From assembly GCA_964035775.1 (NCBI GenBank), contig OZ038316.1, positions 11,241,706 through 11,305,705 of the forward strand: 64,000 bases of DNA. Direction: 5' to 3'. The notes under the pieces were generated by a model. That model ran no database searches. It saw only the letters and a program-made list of their open reading frames with translations, and was not told where the DNA came from. Below are positions 14,801 through 26,624 of this stretch, one piece after another (positions within the stretch are counted from its first letter, which is position 1; every line of letters begins with the position of its first letter). The position numbers and the translations under genes were made by a program. The stretch comes from Osedax frankpressi. Lineage: Eukaryota; Annelida; Polychaeta; Sabellida; Siboglinidae.

Positions 14801-17800
14801 CAGGTTGAGGTAACTAGGTCAAAGTACAGTGTGTGTGAATGTGTGTGTGTGTGTATGTATGTGTGTGTATGTGCATTTTACGATTAGGAATAGTTGTTAT
14901 CCACTATCCAAAAGAACAATGATTAACTCCATGTAACTATTGATACCCACAATACACCATTGCAGAACTTTAGTCCACTAGAACTCCTTTTAAGTTTCTA
15001 TTTTAATCCTTACTGAGAAATAGAAATATTACCTCCGCGAAAAGACTTCTGGGATACGTAGAACACATCTTAGAGATTAACAGTAATTATTTAGATCTCC
15101 GCAGGGAAAAGACCAAAAGGAACCTCGACGTCTGGTGGTCAGTTTATTCGTAACCACGGAACAAGGAATTCAGATTCAAGATCGCTTTCAACCGGCGAAA
15201 GAACACGGGATTCTACTCGACGTACTTGTACCTTACTACTATTTCATGCGAGAAGTAAGTGTACCCTTGGTGTGTGCGTGTGCGCGCGCGCTTGTGTGCG
15301 TGTGTGCGCGCGCTGTGTGCGTGTGTGCGCGCGCTTGTGTGCGTGTGTGGAAATGAGATTATTTATTTCATTTAATGATTACAAAATGAGAAGATGTGTG
15401 TGAGATTGTAAGTGTGTAAGATTGTAAGTGTGTGAGATTGTTAGTGTGTTGGATTATAAGTGTGTGAGATTGATAGTGTGTGAGATTATTAGTGTGTGAG
15501 ATTGTAAGTGTGTGAGATTGTAAGTGTGTGAGATTGTAAGTGTGTAAGATTGTAAATGTGTGAGATTGTAAGTGTGTGAGATTGTAAGTGTGTGAGATTG
15601 TAAGTGTGTGAGATTGTAAGTGTGTGAGATTGTAAGTGTGTGAGATTGTAAGTGTGTGAGATTGTTAGTGTGTTGGATTATAAGTGTGTGAGATTGTTAG
15701 TGTGTGAGATTGTAAGTGTGTGAGATTATTAGTGTATGAGATTGTAAGTGTGTAAGATTGTAAGTGTGTGAGATTGTAAGTGTGTAAGATTGTAAGTGTG
15801 TAAGATTGTAAGTGTGTGAGATTGTAAGTGTGTGAGATTGTAAGTGTGTGAGATTGTAAGTGTGTGAGATTGTAAGTGTGTGAGATTGTAAGTGTGTGAG
15901 ATTGTAAGTGTGTGAGATTGTAAGTGTGTGAGATTGTAAGTGTGTGAGATTGTAAGTGTGTGAGATTGTAAGTGTGTGAGATTGTAAGTGTGTGAGATTG
16001 TTAGTGTGTTGGATTATAAGTGTGTGAGATTGTTAGTGTGTGAGATTGTAAGTGTGTGAGATTGTAAGTGTGTGAGATTGTAAGTGTGTGAGATTGTAAG
16101 TGTGTGAGATTGTAAGTATGTGAGATTGTAAGTGTGTGGGATTGTAAGTGTGTGAGATTGTAAGTGTGTGAGATTGTAAGTGTGTGAGATTGTAAGTGTG
16201 TGAGATTGTAAATGTGTGAGATTGTAAGTGTGTGAGATTGTTAGTGTGTGAGATTGTAAGTGTGTGAGATTGTTAGTGTGTGAGATTGTAAGTGTGTGAG
16301 ATTGTAAGTGTGTGAGATTGTAAGTGTGTGAGATTGTAAGTGTGTGAGATTGTAAATGTGTGAGATTGTAAGTGTGTGAGATTGTAAGTGTGTGAGATTG
16401 TAAGTGTGTGGGATTGTAAGTGTGTGAGATTGTAAGTGTGTGAGATTGTAAGTGTGTGAGATTGTAAGTGTGTGGGATTGTAAGTGTGTGAGATTGTTAG
16501 TGTGTGAGATTGTAAGTGTGTGAGATTGTAAGTGTGTGAGATTGTAAGTGTGTGAGATTGTAAGTGTGTGGTATTGTAAGTGTGTGGTATTGTAATGTTT
16601 TTGGCAACTGGATGCATTTTGATCAGCTGAAATATTTGATACCGGAAACATCAAATTAGTTTGAGGAAAGCGTATATATGGTGAGGGAAGTCATCCGGTA
16701 TTAATATTTAAGTTCAGTAGGTCAATCTCTAAGGTCAAATGGTTGTTCGTAGTTTAAGTAATTAATACATTATATTTTATAATTTGTAGTCTTTCAGTGA
16801 ATTTCCTGCCGTAAGTTTATGAAACTAGTGCAATTATTATTTCTTGATTTTGCAATCAGTCAGATTTTATTGAAATTTAGTGAAGTTGTTTTATTTTGCG
16901 AAGCCAGAAGGCAATTGCAGTATTGAAATTCTAGTTTATCTTTTGGCAGTAAAATCATTACATTGTTTGTTGGTGTAATAAGTCTGTATCTAGGTGAAGG
17001 TTGGAGTCACATGCGTGTGTATGTATGTGTGTGTGTGTGTGTGTTTGTGTGTGTGTATGTGTGTGTGTGTGTTTGTGTTAGAAATAATAATTGATAAATT
17101 AAGCAATAAATAAATAATTAAATTATTTTAACATAAAAACTAAATTAGGAGTTTTGAAGAGAAGTTGTTCTGATGTTAATAATTTTCAATAAGTTTTTTC
17201 TAGGAGAGAAAGTTACTAATGCAGTCATATATTTAACATACATTTAACATACATTTAACATGCATTTAACATACATTGAGTAATCTCCTGAAGAGACAAA
17301 GTCATCTCCTCAGGATTAACTTTTCAATGGACTATTAGCAATTCATTGCTTTTACTTATAGTTTGAAATTAAATTTAAAAAAAGTTTAAATTTGAATTGA
17401 AAACTACATCGTCAAATTGACGCTCATTTCAAGTCAAAGAATCGTGTTCATTTCTCCGCTCCTTATTCTTAACCCTTCCACGTAACCCACGATTTAAATT
17501 AATGATTTGGCACTCCAAAGTTCTAGGCACCTTATTGATTCACTCATGCGTGACACGTATACAATATCCAAACAGAAATCATATGAAATAAGTTTGATTT
17601 TAAGAGGCAATATTGTTAAATATCTTTACTCGTTCCTCGTTCCTTGAGCGGCGTGCCTTCACTCGTATCACGCGCCGTCTACAGACGTCGAACCAGAGGC
17701 ACGACAGCGTCCGAGAGCCGGGTACGGACTTCGATGACTTCATGACAAACGTGGACGGGAGTACGAAATATTACCCAATGGTCGCTCGCAGAGTAATGAC

Positions 17801-20800
17801 CGATTTCTTCGGTTGGTTTCCGAGCGATCCGCCCGTATCTATGAACGTGAGATATTTAGTTTCTGTGCAACGATCGTAGGAGAATAGTTCAACAAATCCC
17901 GCATTGTCATATTATACGATACATTATCACATATGTGTTTGTTGACTTCGAATTTCATTCCTAGGTTTGGAAAATGCGGATTCCACAGTTAAAGAAGCAA
18001 TTATGAATTTCTCATTTTATTTAACAATTGGTTTGTCAGTTATTCTTATAATTATTATTTTGATTTTATTATCGTTAAAGCAAATGTCATGATTCTCTGA
18101 AATTAGAAGTCCTTCTTTAGACATTCTTATTTTTCAACTTAGGACAAATCAAATCAATACGATAAGCCCATAATGCATCCTCGTCGCTAGGCAACATGGA
18201 CGAAGCCTTCAAAGCCATCAAATTAATTAAATCGGAGAAGGTATGGGAGAGCATGGCCAGAATGAGTGTAAAAACAAAGCGATTGGACGTAGCGAAAGTT
18301 TGCCTGGGATATGTTAAGAACGCCCGAGCTGCTAAAGGTTACGTAAGACCCCTTTTCTCTCCCTCTAGTGTGCTTGAGCGTATATCCCGGCGTCATTGCA
18401 TTCACCCTCCTTTGGTTTAAACATTCTACTATCTTTGCTTACGCTCGTGTGTCTTCTTCTCTCCGCAGCCTTGCGGGATGTTAAAGAATTACTGAAAAAT
18501 AACGATGACAAATCTTCCATTGATGCAAAAGTTTCTATTCTCGCAACTCAACTGGGACTTAATGTTAGTGTTTTAATGTTAATACTGCTTATTTATATTT
18601 ATTTATACTACTCAAACCTTTTTTACACTACATTACATATGTTTACACTACATTACATATGTTTACACTACATTACATATGTTTACACTACTTCACATCC
18701 ATTCACACTACTTTATGTTTATCTTGGTAATCTTTAATTATTGCATCTACATTCTCTTTTCTTCTCTTTCTATCTACAGATATATCCATATTTCTATTTA
18801 TAGATATATCTTTCTTAATTCCTTCCTCTCTTATTTAGGAAGATGCGGAGAGACTTCTGATTGAATCTCAGAAATATGATTTATTGAACAACTTCTACCA
18901 ATGCCGAGGAAAATGGAATAAAGCCATTGAAATTGCAGAGAAATTTGACCGTTAGTCAAAAATGATGATCGCTGAAAGTTGATTGGTCGAGTATAATGAT
19001 TGGTCGAGTATAATGATTGGTCGAGTATAATGATTAGTCGAGTATAATGATTGGTCGAATATAATGAGTGGTCGAATAAGGCATCATCATTAACGATGGC
19101 CTAAAGTTCAATTTTAACAGATCAAAGGAACATAAAGTTTTATTTTAAAACCTACTATATTTTTAACCAGCAGGAGTAAAACATTGAAATTAAAATACGA
19201 AACAAAATAATACGATTTATTAGTAAGTTTCTTTTTCGTCAGTGAAACCTTAAACTTGCAGGAATACACCTGCGTACGACTCACTACAACTACGCACGCC
19301 ACCTGGAGAGCGTCGGCAACTTCGACGAAGCAATCGGTCATTACGAACTGTCCGATACACATCGCATTCAAGTTCCCAGAATGCTATCCGAAGACATTCC
19401 ACAACTTGAAGCCTACATCGTTAAGAGCAAGGATAAGTTAGACCGCAGCGCCATCTGTAGTGAAATCAATCTATAGCATTATTATCTTCTTATAACCTCA
19501 TTCAAAAGCAGCTCGTACGTTTTAATTTTAATCTTATTAAAATTATTATATAAATATTGTACAAATATCTCATTTTATAAATAATTAGATAAATAATTTA
19601 ATTTAATTTGTAAATTTAAAATAATCTCTAAAATGATTTGCTATATAATTAATATGTCATTCTGATGACAATAGCTACAATAGTTTTGGCGTTATGCTTC
19701 ATTCTGTAATCGAATGACCGACAGGTCATTGAAGAAATGGTGGGCGCAGTATCTCGAGAGCACGGGTCAAATGGAGGTCGCTCTCAAATTCTATAAACAA
19801 GCTGAAGATGTTTTGAGTTTGGTGCGGGTATCTTGCTACTGCGGAAGTATGGACAAGGTAAGACTTATAACATCCACATTTTAACCCTTAATCTCACATT
19901 CTAGACCTGTATTTATCTAATATACTAAATTGTTTTTCCAAATACCAATACCAAGACCTCTGATCAACTCGATCTGACCGAACTCCCCTACTGCCCGTAG
20001 GCTGCGGATATCTGCAATGAAACTGGAGACAAGGCTGCTTGCTACCATTTGGCTCGACAGCTCGAGAATAACGAACAAACTAAAGAGGCAGTTCATTTCT
20101 TCACCAGAGCTGAAGCCTACGGCAGCGCAATTCGTATTTGTAAGGTTATCGAGTTCTGGAGTTATGGAGTTCTACGATCCCTGACCCTTTTTCACCGACC
20201 TCTAAATACTTCACCCTAACCCCATTTTGCCACCTCGAAATTCCTTCCGTAGCCACTAAACTACTTATCATACCCCGATCATTAACCTCTGCTTCTCCCA
20301 ACTTCTGCTTCTCCCAACTTCTACTTCTCCCAACTTCTACTTCTCCCAACCTCTACTTCTCCCAACCTCCACTTCTCCCAACCTCTACTTCTCCCAACCT
20401 CTACTTCTCCCAACCTCTACTTCTCCCAACCTCTACTTCTCCCGACTTCTACTTCTCCTGACTTCTATTTCTAATACTTAACCTTTTACCCCGAAGGACA
20501 ATAACATGGAGGAGCAGCTGATGAATTTGGCGTTCCTAGCGAGACCGGAAGTGATGCTCGAGGCGGCTAAGTACTACGAAGATAAGCCCGAATTCCAAGA
20601 CAGAGCCGTCACACTCTACCACAAGGTCGGTGAGCGAGGTCACGCGGGGTCATTGAGCGTGTTTACGTGGGCCAGTAACACCAATAAATAATGAATCACT
20701 TCAAGGTTATCGAATGGAGTCGTAAGAGGTTAGTAAACAGGTTCATAAGAGGTCAAAAAAGTGGGGTCACAAGGGGTCAATGAGTTGGGCCCTTATTAGT

Positions 20801-23800
20801 GTGCCCGGCACAATAGGTCTTTGTGTCGGTCATACACTGCTTTGTCGTTGAAATGTGTCGAATTTAACATCTCATTATTTTATCTCTCATTATATTTCAT
20901 TAACTTTGCAGGCTGGTCACTTCTCGAAAGCCCTGGATCTCGCCTTCTCCACTAAACAATATGCCGCCCTACAGGTTACTTTCCCTTTCATCATTCCCAA
21001 TTCTCCGGATCATTTCACTATGGTACAATATTTGGAATGTTCTTAGATTTAAATTAATTAAATGTTAATTTAAATTCGTAAAAAATGTTTTAAATAATTC
21101 TGAAAAACATGTAAAACTTCAAGTAACACATTGTTCAAGACAAGATAATATCTGGTTTATGAAATGTATATTTTATATTACGTCGTTATGTATTTAATAC
21201 TGAATTAATTAATTGCGTTATTATTAATTCATAATTTATTTTTTGATTGACAGATGATCTCCGAAGATCTAAATGCCAGCACAGATCCTGAATTATTGAA
21301 ACAATGCGCGCGTTTCTTTGTGGTCAATGGTCAGTTTGACCGTGCGGTCGATCTCTTGGCCGTAGCGAAAAAGGTTCGAATGAATCCGCCTACAATACAA
21401 ACAACTTAACTTTGAAACCTTTAAATGCGCTGTAATCTACATCATAAAGAGTTTTCGGCCATATTTCGTGGGATTATCCAACAATTCAATAGACATTCGT
21501 ATCCATTCTCTATATTCTTTGCATATAATGTATAGTATGAACCGTTTAGTGTACACTGTACAATGTACAGCGTACGTTGTACAGTAAACTCAATATGACA
21601 TATTTAGTGTATTTTGCCATTTATTAACTAATTTCTCCCTCATTTCCACTAATTGGTTTTATTTTACTAATTTCTATACGTTTAATTATATTTAATCATA
21701 AATGAACCAGTTCTCCGTAATTAATCACGAGTTTCTCTTATCGTCTCTCCGCCTCACCTGTCGTGACTATCACGTAACACCGTGACACATGACACGTGAC
21801 ACCCTGACACATGACACCCTGACACCTGACATCCTGATACACATGACACCCTGACACCTCACACCCTGACACCCTGACAGTACTCCGAGGCAGTGCAGAT
21901 TTGCATTGAAAGTCATGTCGATATGAACGAAGATTTAGTCGAAAAACTTACTCCACCTCAACCTGTTAGTTTTGAAATTAGTTCATTAATACTTTCAAGG
22001 TCAGCGTTGGTCTTTATTATTGTTTAGTATTACTGCATTGTTCAGGAATAGATCTATATATATATATATATATCATATAGATATAGATAAGTATTTGGAA
22101 TTTATAAGAATAGTATGTATTGAATATTATTATTGATAATAGATTTAAATAATCGATAAGATTATAGATATCAATTCTTTCTTTCCTGTACACATAGACA
22201 CATAAACCCTCGTACATTATCGTGACTTATTAGGATAAAGACGATACAGTAGGCAACAGATATCGAGTGCAAATTCTGGAGAGTGTTGCTGAGGTTTGCA
22301 TGAACCAAGGAAAATATCATCTGGCAACCAAGAAATTCACCCAAGCTGCGAATAAGATGAAGGTGGGTTCCGTTGAGTTAGGCAAACTAAGTACTCGCTT
22401 ATAGGTCTTAGCACTAGGCTATTACATCCTGGCACTTATTAAAGTACTTATTTACATTTAGATATGAAATTGAAAATAAAACTTTTGTTTTCAAATCTAA
22501 ATAAAATAGTGATGGAAATCACCGGATTTATATTATTAGTGCACTCTCTATGATCGGTGTAACTGTATGATTAGTGTAAATCTATGATCTGTGTAAATCT
22601 ATGATCTGTGTAACTGTATGATCAATAACATGCAATAAAAATACACTATAAAAGACGGCTATAGTGATTTCGGATATCATACACTTGTCAGTAGACAAAC
22701 CCTATTATTACTGGACTCATGGCGCCTACCACCCAAACCCCGCATTACTTCGAATTGCCCATTCCATTAAACAATCGATATCATCCGCCATCACTCAACA
22801 AACAGATTACCTTAACCATATAACTCTACGCCAGGCGATGAAAGCTCTCCTCAAGTCTGGGGACACCGAGAAGGTGATCTTCTTTGCCGGCGTGTCCAGG
22901 CACCGAGATGTTTACGTAATGGCCGCCAACTATCTGCAATCGTTGGACTGGCGTTCCAACCCCTCGGTCATGAAGAACATCATTTCGTTCTACACGAAAG
23001 GTCGGGCGCTCGACTCCCTGAGCAGTTTCTACGATGCCTGCGCGCAGGTCAGACCACCTCGAGTTCACTTCGAGTTCACTTCGAGTTCACTTAGAGTTCA
23101 CTTCGAGTTCACTTCGAGTTCACTTAGAGTTCACTTAGAGTTCACTTAGAGTTCACTTCGAGTTCACTTCGAGTTCACTTAGAGTTCACTTCGAGTTCAC
23201 TTAGAGTTCACCTCGAGTTCACTTAGAGTTCACTTCGAGTTCACCTCGAGTTCACCTCGAGTTCACCTCGAGTTCACCTCGAGTTCACTTAGAGTTCACC
23301 TCGAGTTCACCTCGAGTTCACTTAGAGTTCACTTAGAGTTCACTTAGAGTTCACTTAGAGTTCACTTAGAGTTCACTTAGAGTTCACTTAGAGTTCACTT
23401 AGAGTTCACTTAGAGTTCACCTCGAGTTCACCTCGAGTTCACCTCGAGTTCACCTCGAGTTCACTCCGAGTTCACTTAGAGTTCACTCCGAGTTCACCTC
23501 GAGTTCACTCCGAGTTCACCTCGAGTTCACTCCGAGTTCACTTAGAGTTCACCTCGAGTTCACCTCTAGTTCACCTCTAGTTCACTTCGAGTTCACCTCG
23601 AGTTCACTTCGAGTTCACCTCGAGTTCACATCGAGTTCACCTCGAGTTCACGTTCGAACGCTTCTAGACGGGCTCAAATGTTTTGTTCCGATGTCTAGTA
23701 CTTTCCATTCTGCCAAATTAAACATATCTGCTCTTTGACCTTTATCTTATTGTGAAGAGGAAATTCAATTATTCTTTAACGATTGTAATTATTTAAGAAG

Positions 23801-24844
23801 ATCAGCCGAATATACAAATTGTCATCATTATTCTATTATTAGTGAAAAGTTGCATTGCCACCAGGTGGAGATGGATGAATTTCAGAATTACGAGAAGGCT
23901 TTGGGTGCACTCGGCGAGTCTTACAAGTGTCTGTCAAAGGCTCAGATCCAGAATGAAGAATTGAAAGAGGAGAGGATGCAGGACCTCAAACACAGAGTTC
24001 AAATCCTGAAGAAATATGTTCAACTCAAACGGTTTACTTTCTGTGTAGGTCTTCAGTCAAAAAATAGATTTACATGTTCCTATTGCTTAATTCTATATAA
24101 CACGAATTCTCGTATGTGATATTCAGTTATGTCTACATTTAGATCAATCCAGCTAAATCAATTTTGCGCATCGACAAATTTCTTTTGCATTATTTTTAGT
24201 GTTTTACTGCCACAAAGAAATTTATAAAACTATTATATAATTTGTTGGGAAAGTAAAATGTTTAAAACCACAGATTAATAGCAAAATTTCAAGTCGAGGG
24301 AGATTTGCGAGTCCATAACGCATAAGCGGTTTTATTAATAATCTGCAACACATATTTCCACACGTTTTCTAGAGGCGAAGAGGAAGACGTCGTCAAGGGA
24401 GTGCAGATTCTTCTCCGGCAACCCGATATTAATCGCAGCGTGAGAATTGGAGATCTCTACAACCTCTTGGTGCAACACTTTGCAGCAAAACAGCAGTGGA
24501 GGCAGGTCAGTTGTAGCCCTCCTTATCTCTACTACTCTACGCTACCCCTACCCCTCACCTAGGTCACCTACCCTCACCACTCGCCTTACTTAACTCTCTA
24601 TTTTGATTGGCAGGCTTACGAAGCCCTGGAAGAATTACACGTTCGTTTACCAAAGACGAACTTGTCGTATTTCGTGCCCACGCAGACCATTCAAATGGTG
24701 CACTCGGCTCTGAATGTCTCCCTCATCGAATCTCCGATTCTGCAGTCTTTGAAGGTCAATGACAATGCGTCCAGAGTTCAAGATGACTCTGATCACGAGG
24801 AGCAAATTCAAGAAGAAGACGGCGTCAATGATTTCTTTAACTGA
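2868..24844 (+). CDS. IFT140: Intraflagellar transport protein 140 (IFT-A core subunit)
   Basis: Complete gene of 35 coding exons, about 1485 aa (human 1462). IFT140 is a core subunit of the IFT-A complex, which drives retrograde transport in cilia and import of membrane proteins through TULP3. Start ATG 2868 opens MAVYFDHK, matching human MALYYDH. The N-terminal half (exons 1-19) is the double WD40 propeller, e.g. [14 protein letters not shown] and [14 protein letters not shown]. The C-terminal half (exons 20-35) is the TPR-like helical solenoid, e.g. [60 protein letters not shown] and [20 protein letters not shown]. The protein ends in an acidic tail with TGA at 24842. All 34 junctions keep frame. 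Exon 17 may end at 14803 or 14809 (two residues differ). Exon coordinates are given in three separate entries. Confidence 0.97.
3661..4815. repeat. 21-bp minisatellite, IFT140 intron 2
   Basis: About 55 copies of a 21-base unit with core TTACTCCTATGAGAATTGTAC, starting about 18 bases after the donor at 3643. Variation is nested: GAATTATAC, GAATTGTAA, CTCTGAG and, at the 3' end, TGAGTATTGTAC subtypes. 21 is a multiple of 3, so two forward frames and one reverse frame stay open for 300-420 codons. The frame reading Tyr-Glu-Asn-Cys-Thr-Tyr-Ser repeats looks like a protein but does not join to the flanking IFT140 exons. Confidence 0.96.
6217..6588. repeat. CCCT tetranucleotide tract, IFT140 intron 6
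   Basis: CCCT/CCAT tetranucleotide tract running from just after the donor at 6210 to the acceptor of exon 7. It is interrupted by 200 unresolved bases. It fills the intron and forms its polypyrimidine tract. Confidence 0.92.
6301..6500. other. Assembly gap (200 N)
   Basis: 200 N bases inside the CCCT tract. The round length suggests a placeholder, so the true tract length is unknown. The flanking IFT140 exons 6 and 7 are intact. Confidence 0.98.
7418..7650. repeat. 15-bp minisatellite, IFT140 intron 9
   Basis: About 15 copies of the 15-base unit CCCCATTTCATTAAA, with subtypes CATTTCACTAAAC and ACACCATTTC. It starts about 40 bases after the donor at 7377. Confidence 0.95.
9114..10112. other. 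IFT140 intron 12, AT-rich, no array
   Basis: One of the few large introns without a tandem array. Its last 250 bases (about 9865-10085) are less AT-rich and hold scattered, diverged TGCAATA, TGACGCAATA and TATGACGTAATG-like words, as do 8600-8640 and 9130-9180. They might be a decayed repeat. No gene or transposon is recognisable. Confidence 0.5.
10289..11142. repeat. 20-bp minisatellite, IFT140 intron 13
   Basis: About 43 copies of the 20-base unit GCGTGACTTAGCGATATAGG, starting about 6 bases after the donor GTAAGA at 10284. Two sub-variants are spatially organised: GCGTTGCTTA is common in the first half and GCAGCGTAGG in the second. This suggests repeated local duplication rather than random mutation. 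Confidence 0.97.
11405..11735. repeat. Interrupted CA repeat, IFT140 intron 14
   Basis: CA/CG/TA dinucleotide-rich array (CACACG, CATACA words) starting three bases after the donor GT at 11402. All six frames are open only because of composition. Confidence 0.95.
12880..14630. repeat. CACCT-based satellite with higher-order structure, IFT140 intron 16
   Basis: 1.75 kb of CACCT pentamers mixed with CAAGACCT, CAGTTCACCT, CACCTAA and CACCTTA variants. Longer blocks of about 105-120 bases recur, for example the CAAGACCTCACCTCAGTTCA runs from 13830 to 14240. The array runs into the acceptor of exon 17: the splice site CACCTAG at 14625-14631 is one base different from the unit. A short TA run precedes the array at 12838-12858. 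Confidence 0.95.
15271..15348. repeat. TGTGTGCGCGCGC repeat, IFT140 intron 18
   Basis: Alternating purine-pyrimidine blocks of GTGTGCGTGTGTGCGCGCGCT repeated about three times right after the donor at 15255; a potential Z-DNA former. Confidence 0.85.
15393..16593. repeat. 16-bp minisatellite of donor-like units, IFT140 intron 18
   Basis: About 75 copies of the 16-base unit GTAAGTGTGTGAGATT on the sense strand. Most units contain GTAAGT, the animal 5' splice-site consensus, and some contain GTTAGT, the commonest authentic donor in this window. The authentic donor of this intron is GTAAGTGTA at 15255, and the unit resembles it. Confidence 0.97.
16594..17684. other. Rest of IFT140 intron 18
   Basis: AT-rich intron sequence. 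A GT dinucleotide run lies at about 17015-17075 and a short ACATACATTTA repeat at about 17230-17275. No gene or transposon was recognised. Confidence 0.6.
18623..18715. repeat. 20-bp short tandem repeat, IFT140 intron 22
   Basis: Three exact and one or two diverged copies of ACACTACATTACATATGTTT. Confidence 0.9.
18983..19075. repeat. 17-bp short tandem repeat, IFT140 intron 23
   Basis: Five to six copies of GATTGGTCGAGTATAAT with minor variants, about 30 bases after the donor at 18951. Confidence 0.9.
20290..20465. repeat. CTTCTCCCAACCTCTA repeat, IFT140 intron 26
   Basis: About ten copies of a pyrimidine-rich unit of 16-18 bases, ending about 30 bases before the unusual acceptor CGAAG of exon 27 at 20496. 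Confidence 0.9.
21776..21880. repeat. CTGACACCCTGACAC repeat abutting IFT140 exon 30
   Basis: Diverged units of about 11-22 bases (CACCGTGACACATGACAC, CCTGACACC) that end exactly at the acceptor CTGACAG of exon 30; the splice site CCTGACAG differs from the unit by one base. Confidence 0.88.
23058..23650. repeat. 12-bp minisatellite, IFT140 intron 32
   Basis: About 50 copies of GAGTTCACTTCG, GAGTTCACTTA and GAGTTCACCTC variants, starting about 10 bases after the donor GTCAGA at 23048. Runs of like variants are grouped. Confidence 0.96.
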
Positions 24845-25009
24845 TTTACTGCGGAGGGTTGACGTTTCCCTCGGAGATAAACCACGCCTTTCCCACATGT
24901 AATACCTTCCCCCGGAGATAAGGGTCACTCCCTCGTAGTCAATTTCACCTTTAATACACACGCTAGCCACATAACTTATAACGCGTTGATTTCTCAGTCG
25001 ACAGCTGTA

Positions 25010-25037
25010 TTTATTTATTTATTTATTTATTAATAAA
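25010..25037. terminator. Shared polyadenylation tract between convergent IFT140 and GFER
   Basis: A TTTA run gives repeated AATAAA hexamers on the minus strand for GFER. AATAAA at 25032-25037 serves the plus strand for IFT140. The stop codons are only about 340 bases apart, so the two 3'UTRs probably overlap by some tens of bases. The hexamers are seen; their use is inferred. Confidence 0.55.
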
Positions 25038-25182
25038 CTATTTTCATTCTGTAAATTCTATAATTACTACTCTAGTAAATCAGTAAAATGCCAACTCAAC
25101 TAAATATCCTAATATGGGAGTTTATCAGCAATAATCACAAGGATAAAAAATAATTATGGTTTTTTAATAAGTTTGAACATCT

Positions 25183-26624
25183 TCAATCGCAGCTTCCGTC
25201 TTTCCAACCCTCCAACCAGCGTTGCTTCACTAGTTTGCAGTCGAATTGAGGCTTGCCTAGTTTTCTATTGACAGTATTATGCAATCGACACATCCACTGC
25301 GATAAGTCATGTTGGGAAGTTGTGTTGGGCGGGTGTATCTTTAGGCTGCGGGGTAGGGGTAAGTGAGTGGAGTTATGGGAGGGGTTAGGATGGGGGTGAG
25401 AATAAGGGAGGGTTGAGAGCGAGCGGGTATTGGAAAGGTGATGATTGAATTGAGGATAAGGTGGGGTGGGAGTGGTTAGGATGGGGGTAAGATAGTGGAG
25501 GTGTGGAAGGGCTTAGGATGGGGGTAATAGAATAGAGGTTTGGGAGGTGAGAGAGTCAAAGTATGTAAGGTTAGGACATATTATTACAGTTATTTCAAAT
25601 ACTTTTTTGTAATTCTATAATAAATTTAGTTTTTTTGTATTGATTTAACTATAAATGCATGTCGTAAATGTGTGGGTGTATCTAGGCGTGTGTGGGTAGG
25701 TGGGTGTGTAGGTTTGTTTAGGCATGTAAGTGTGTAGGTTTTTGTAGGTGTGTAAAGTTTTATATGAAAATTATCTTCAAATCAAAAGAGTATAAATTTA
25801 TCTAGAATTAATTTTTATCTTTTGAATTTGTGAAAGAGTTTGAAATAGAAAATAATACAAACTCTTCTCTGAGATCGTGGGCGCAAGTCGAGCAAGGATA
25901 CAACTGCGACAGGGACGAAATGAACTGTTTCATTTGTAATTGCTCACTGTGGGAAGGTTTAGCAGGGTAATATGCCGCCATCGAATGCAAGAGGTTCCAA
26001 GAACTGCGTCCTATTTCGTCGACGTCCAAAGGACAGTCCGTTCTCTGTTTCTCGGGAACTTTCTGGGCAGAGTCTGCATCCTAGAAATTCGTTACCACTA
26101 AATAATCACCATGACAATTGGATATTAATGTTAAGAGAGTTATATATATCATAGAAACCTCCACGTGAAGCATACACATATCTGTGTTTGCTACCGGCGA
26201 GAACATCTGCATATTAAATATGTACTGATAAAATACATCTACTTCGAAATTAGTCGCTAGAGGCTCTTTAGAGCAAAGATATATTTGAGCAATCTTAAGT
26301 TAGACTATGATCGTGATATATCAATAGAATGAACAGATTACTATACTAAAATATAATAATCTCAACTGATATTTAATTGATATATATATATACATTATTG
26401 ATTTAATAATAATAATTATTGAATATGTTATAGCTAAATGCCGTATTTTATATGGCATATATTGCTAACATGACATATTAACATGTAAATGACAAATAAT
26501 TCAAAACCTTGTTAATCACGTTTTTGTTGTTACTACTTGTCCATGATTTGAAGTCCATACATGATCTACAGGGTTTTTTCTTTGGGTTATTATCCGATTC
26601 GTTGGAATTTCCATAATGTGACAT
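25183..26624 (-). CDS. GFER: FAD-linked sulfhydryl oxidase ALR (Erv1/GFER)
   Basis: Complete three-exon gene, 161 aa: 26624-26520, 26080-25863, 25345-25183. ALR/Erv1 reoxidises MIA40 in the mitochondrial intermembrane space and passes electrons to cytochrome c, driving disulfide relay import. Exon 1 carries [10 protein letters not shown] (human CRACVDFKTW, the shuttle CxxC). Exon 2 carries [20 protein letters not shown] and the active-site CxxC in [10 protein letters not shown]. Exon 3 carries [20 protein letters not shown] followed by C, and ends GWKDGSCD. All structural cysteine pairs of the family are present. Exon 1 may instead end at 26508 (GTTTTG donor, four more residues). Exon 2 ends at GTTTGT (25862), which is the only choice that keeps phase. 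The N-terminus is short and has no obvious cleaved presequence, as usual for this family. Confidence 0.95.

Larger units (their letters stand above)
8502..17811 (+). other. IFT140: IFT140 exons 11-19 (second WD40 propeller)
   Basis: Exons: 8502-8594, 9003-9113, 10113-10283, 11274-11401, 12115-12232, 12505-12620, 14632-14803, 15105-15254, 17685-17811. Exon 11 ([13 protein letters not shown]) sits in an AT-rich stretch, encodes only 31 codons and is too short to stand out as an ORF. Exon 16 encodes [11 protein letters not shown]. Exon 18 ends with [10 protein letters not shown], matching human VPYYYFTR. Exon 19 is trimmed to the donor GTTGGT at 17812 because the next exon continues [19 protein letters not shown]; reading on to GTGAGA at 17847 would break the phase. 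Confidence 0.9.
17965..24844 (+). other. IFT140: IFT140 exons 20-35 (TPR-like solenoid)
   Basis: Exons: 17965-18030, 18191-18337, 18469-18563, 18839-18950, 19262-19436, 19725-19857, 20001-20144, 20497-20625, 20912-20974, 21254-21373, 21881-21964, 22234-22362, 22835-23047, 23865-24031, 24373-24505, 24614-24844. Many junctions are phase 0. Recognisable segments include [66 protein letters not shown] and [14 protein letters not shown]. The last exon is 76 codons plus stop. Confidence 0.94.

Noticed and set aside
17812-17846. Longer version of IFT140 exon 19 ending at GTGAGA
   Set aside because: A more standard donor, but it ends in phase 0 and inserts 11 residues before the conserved G-LEN junction, breaking the frame with exon 20.
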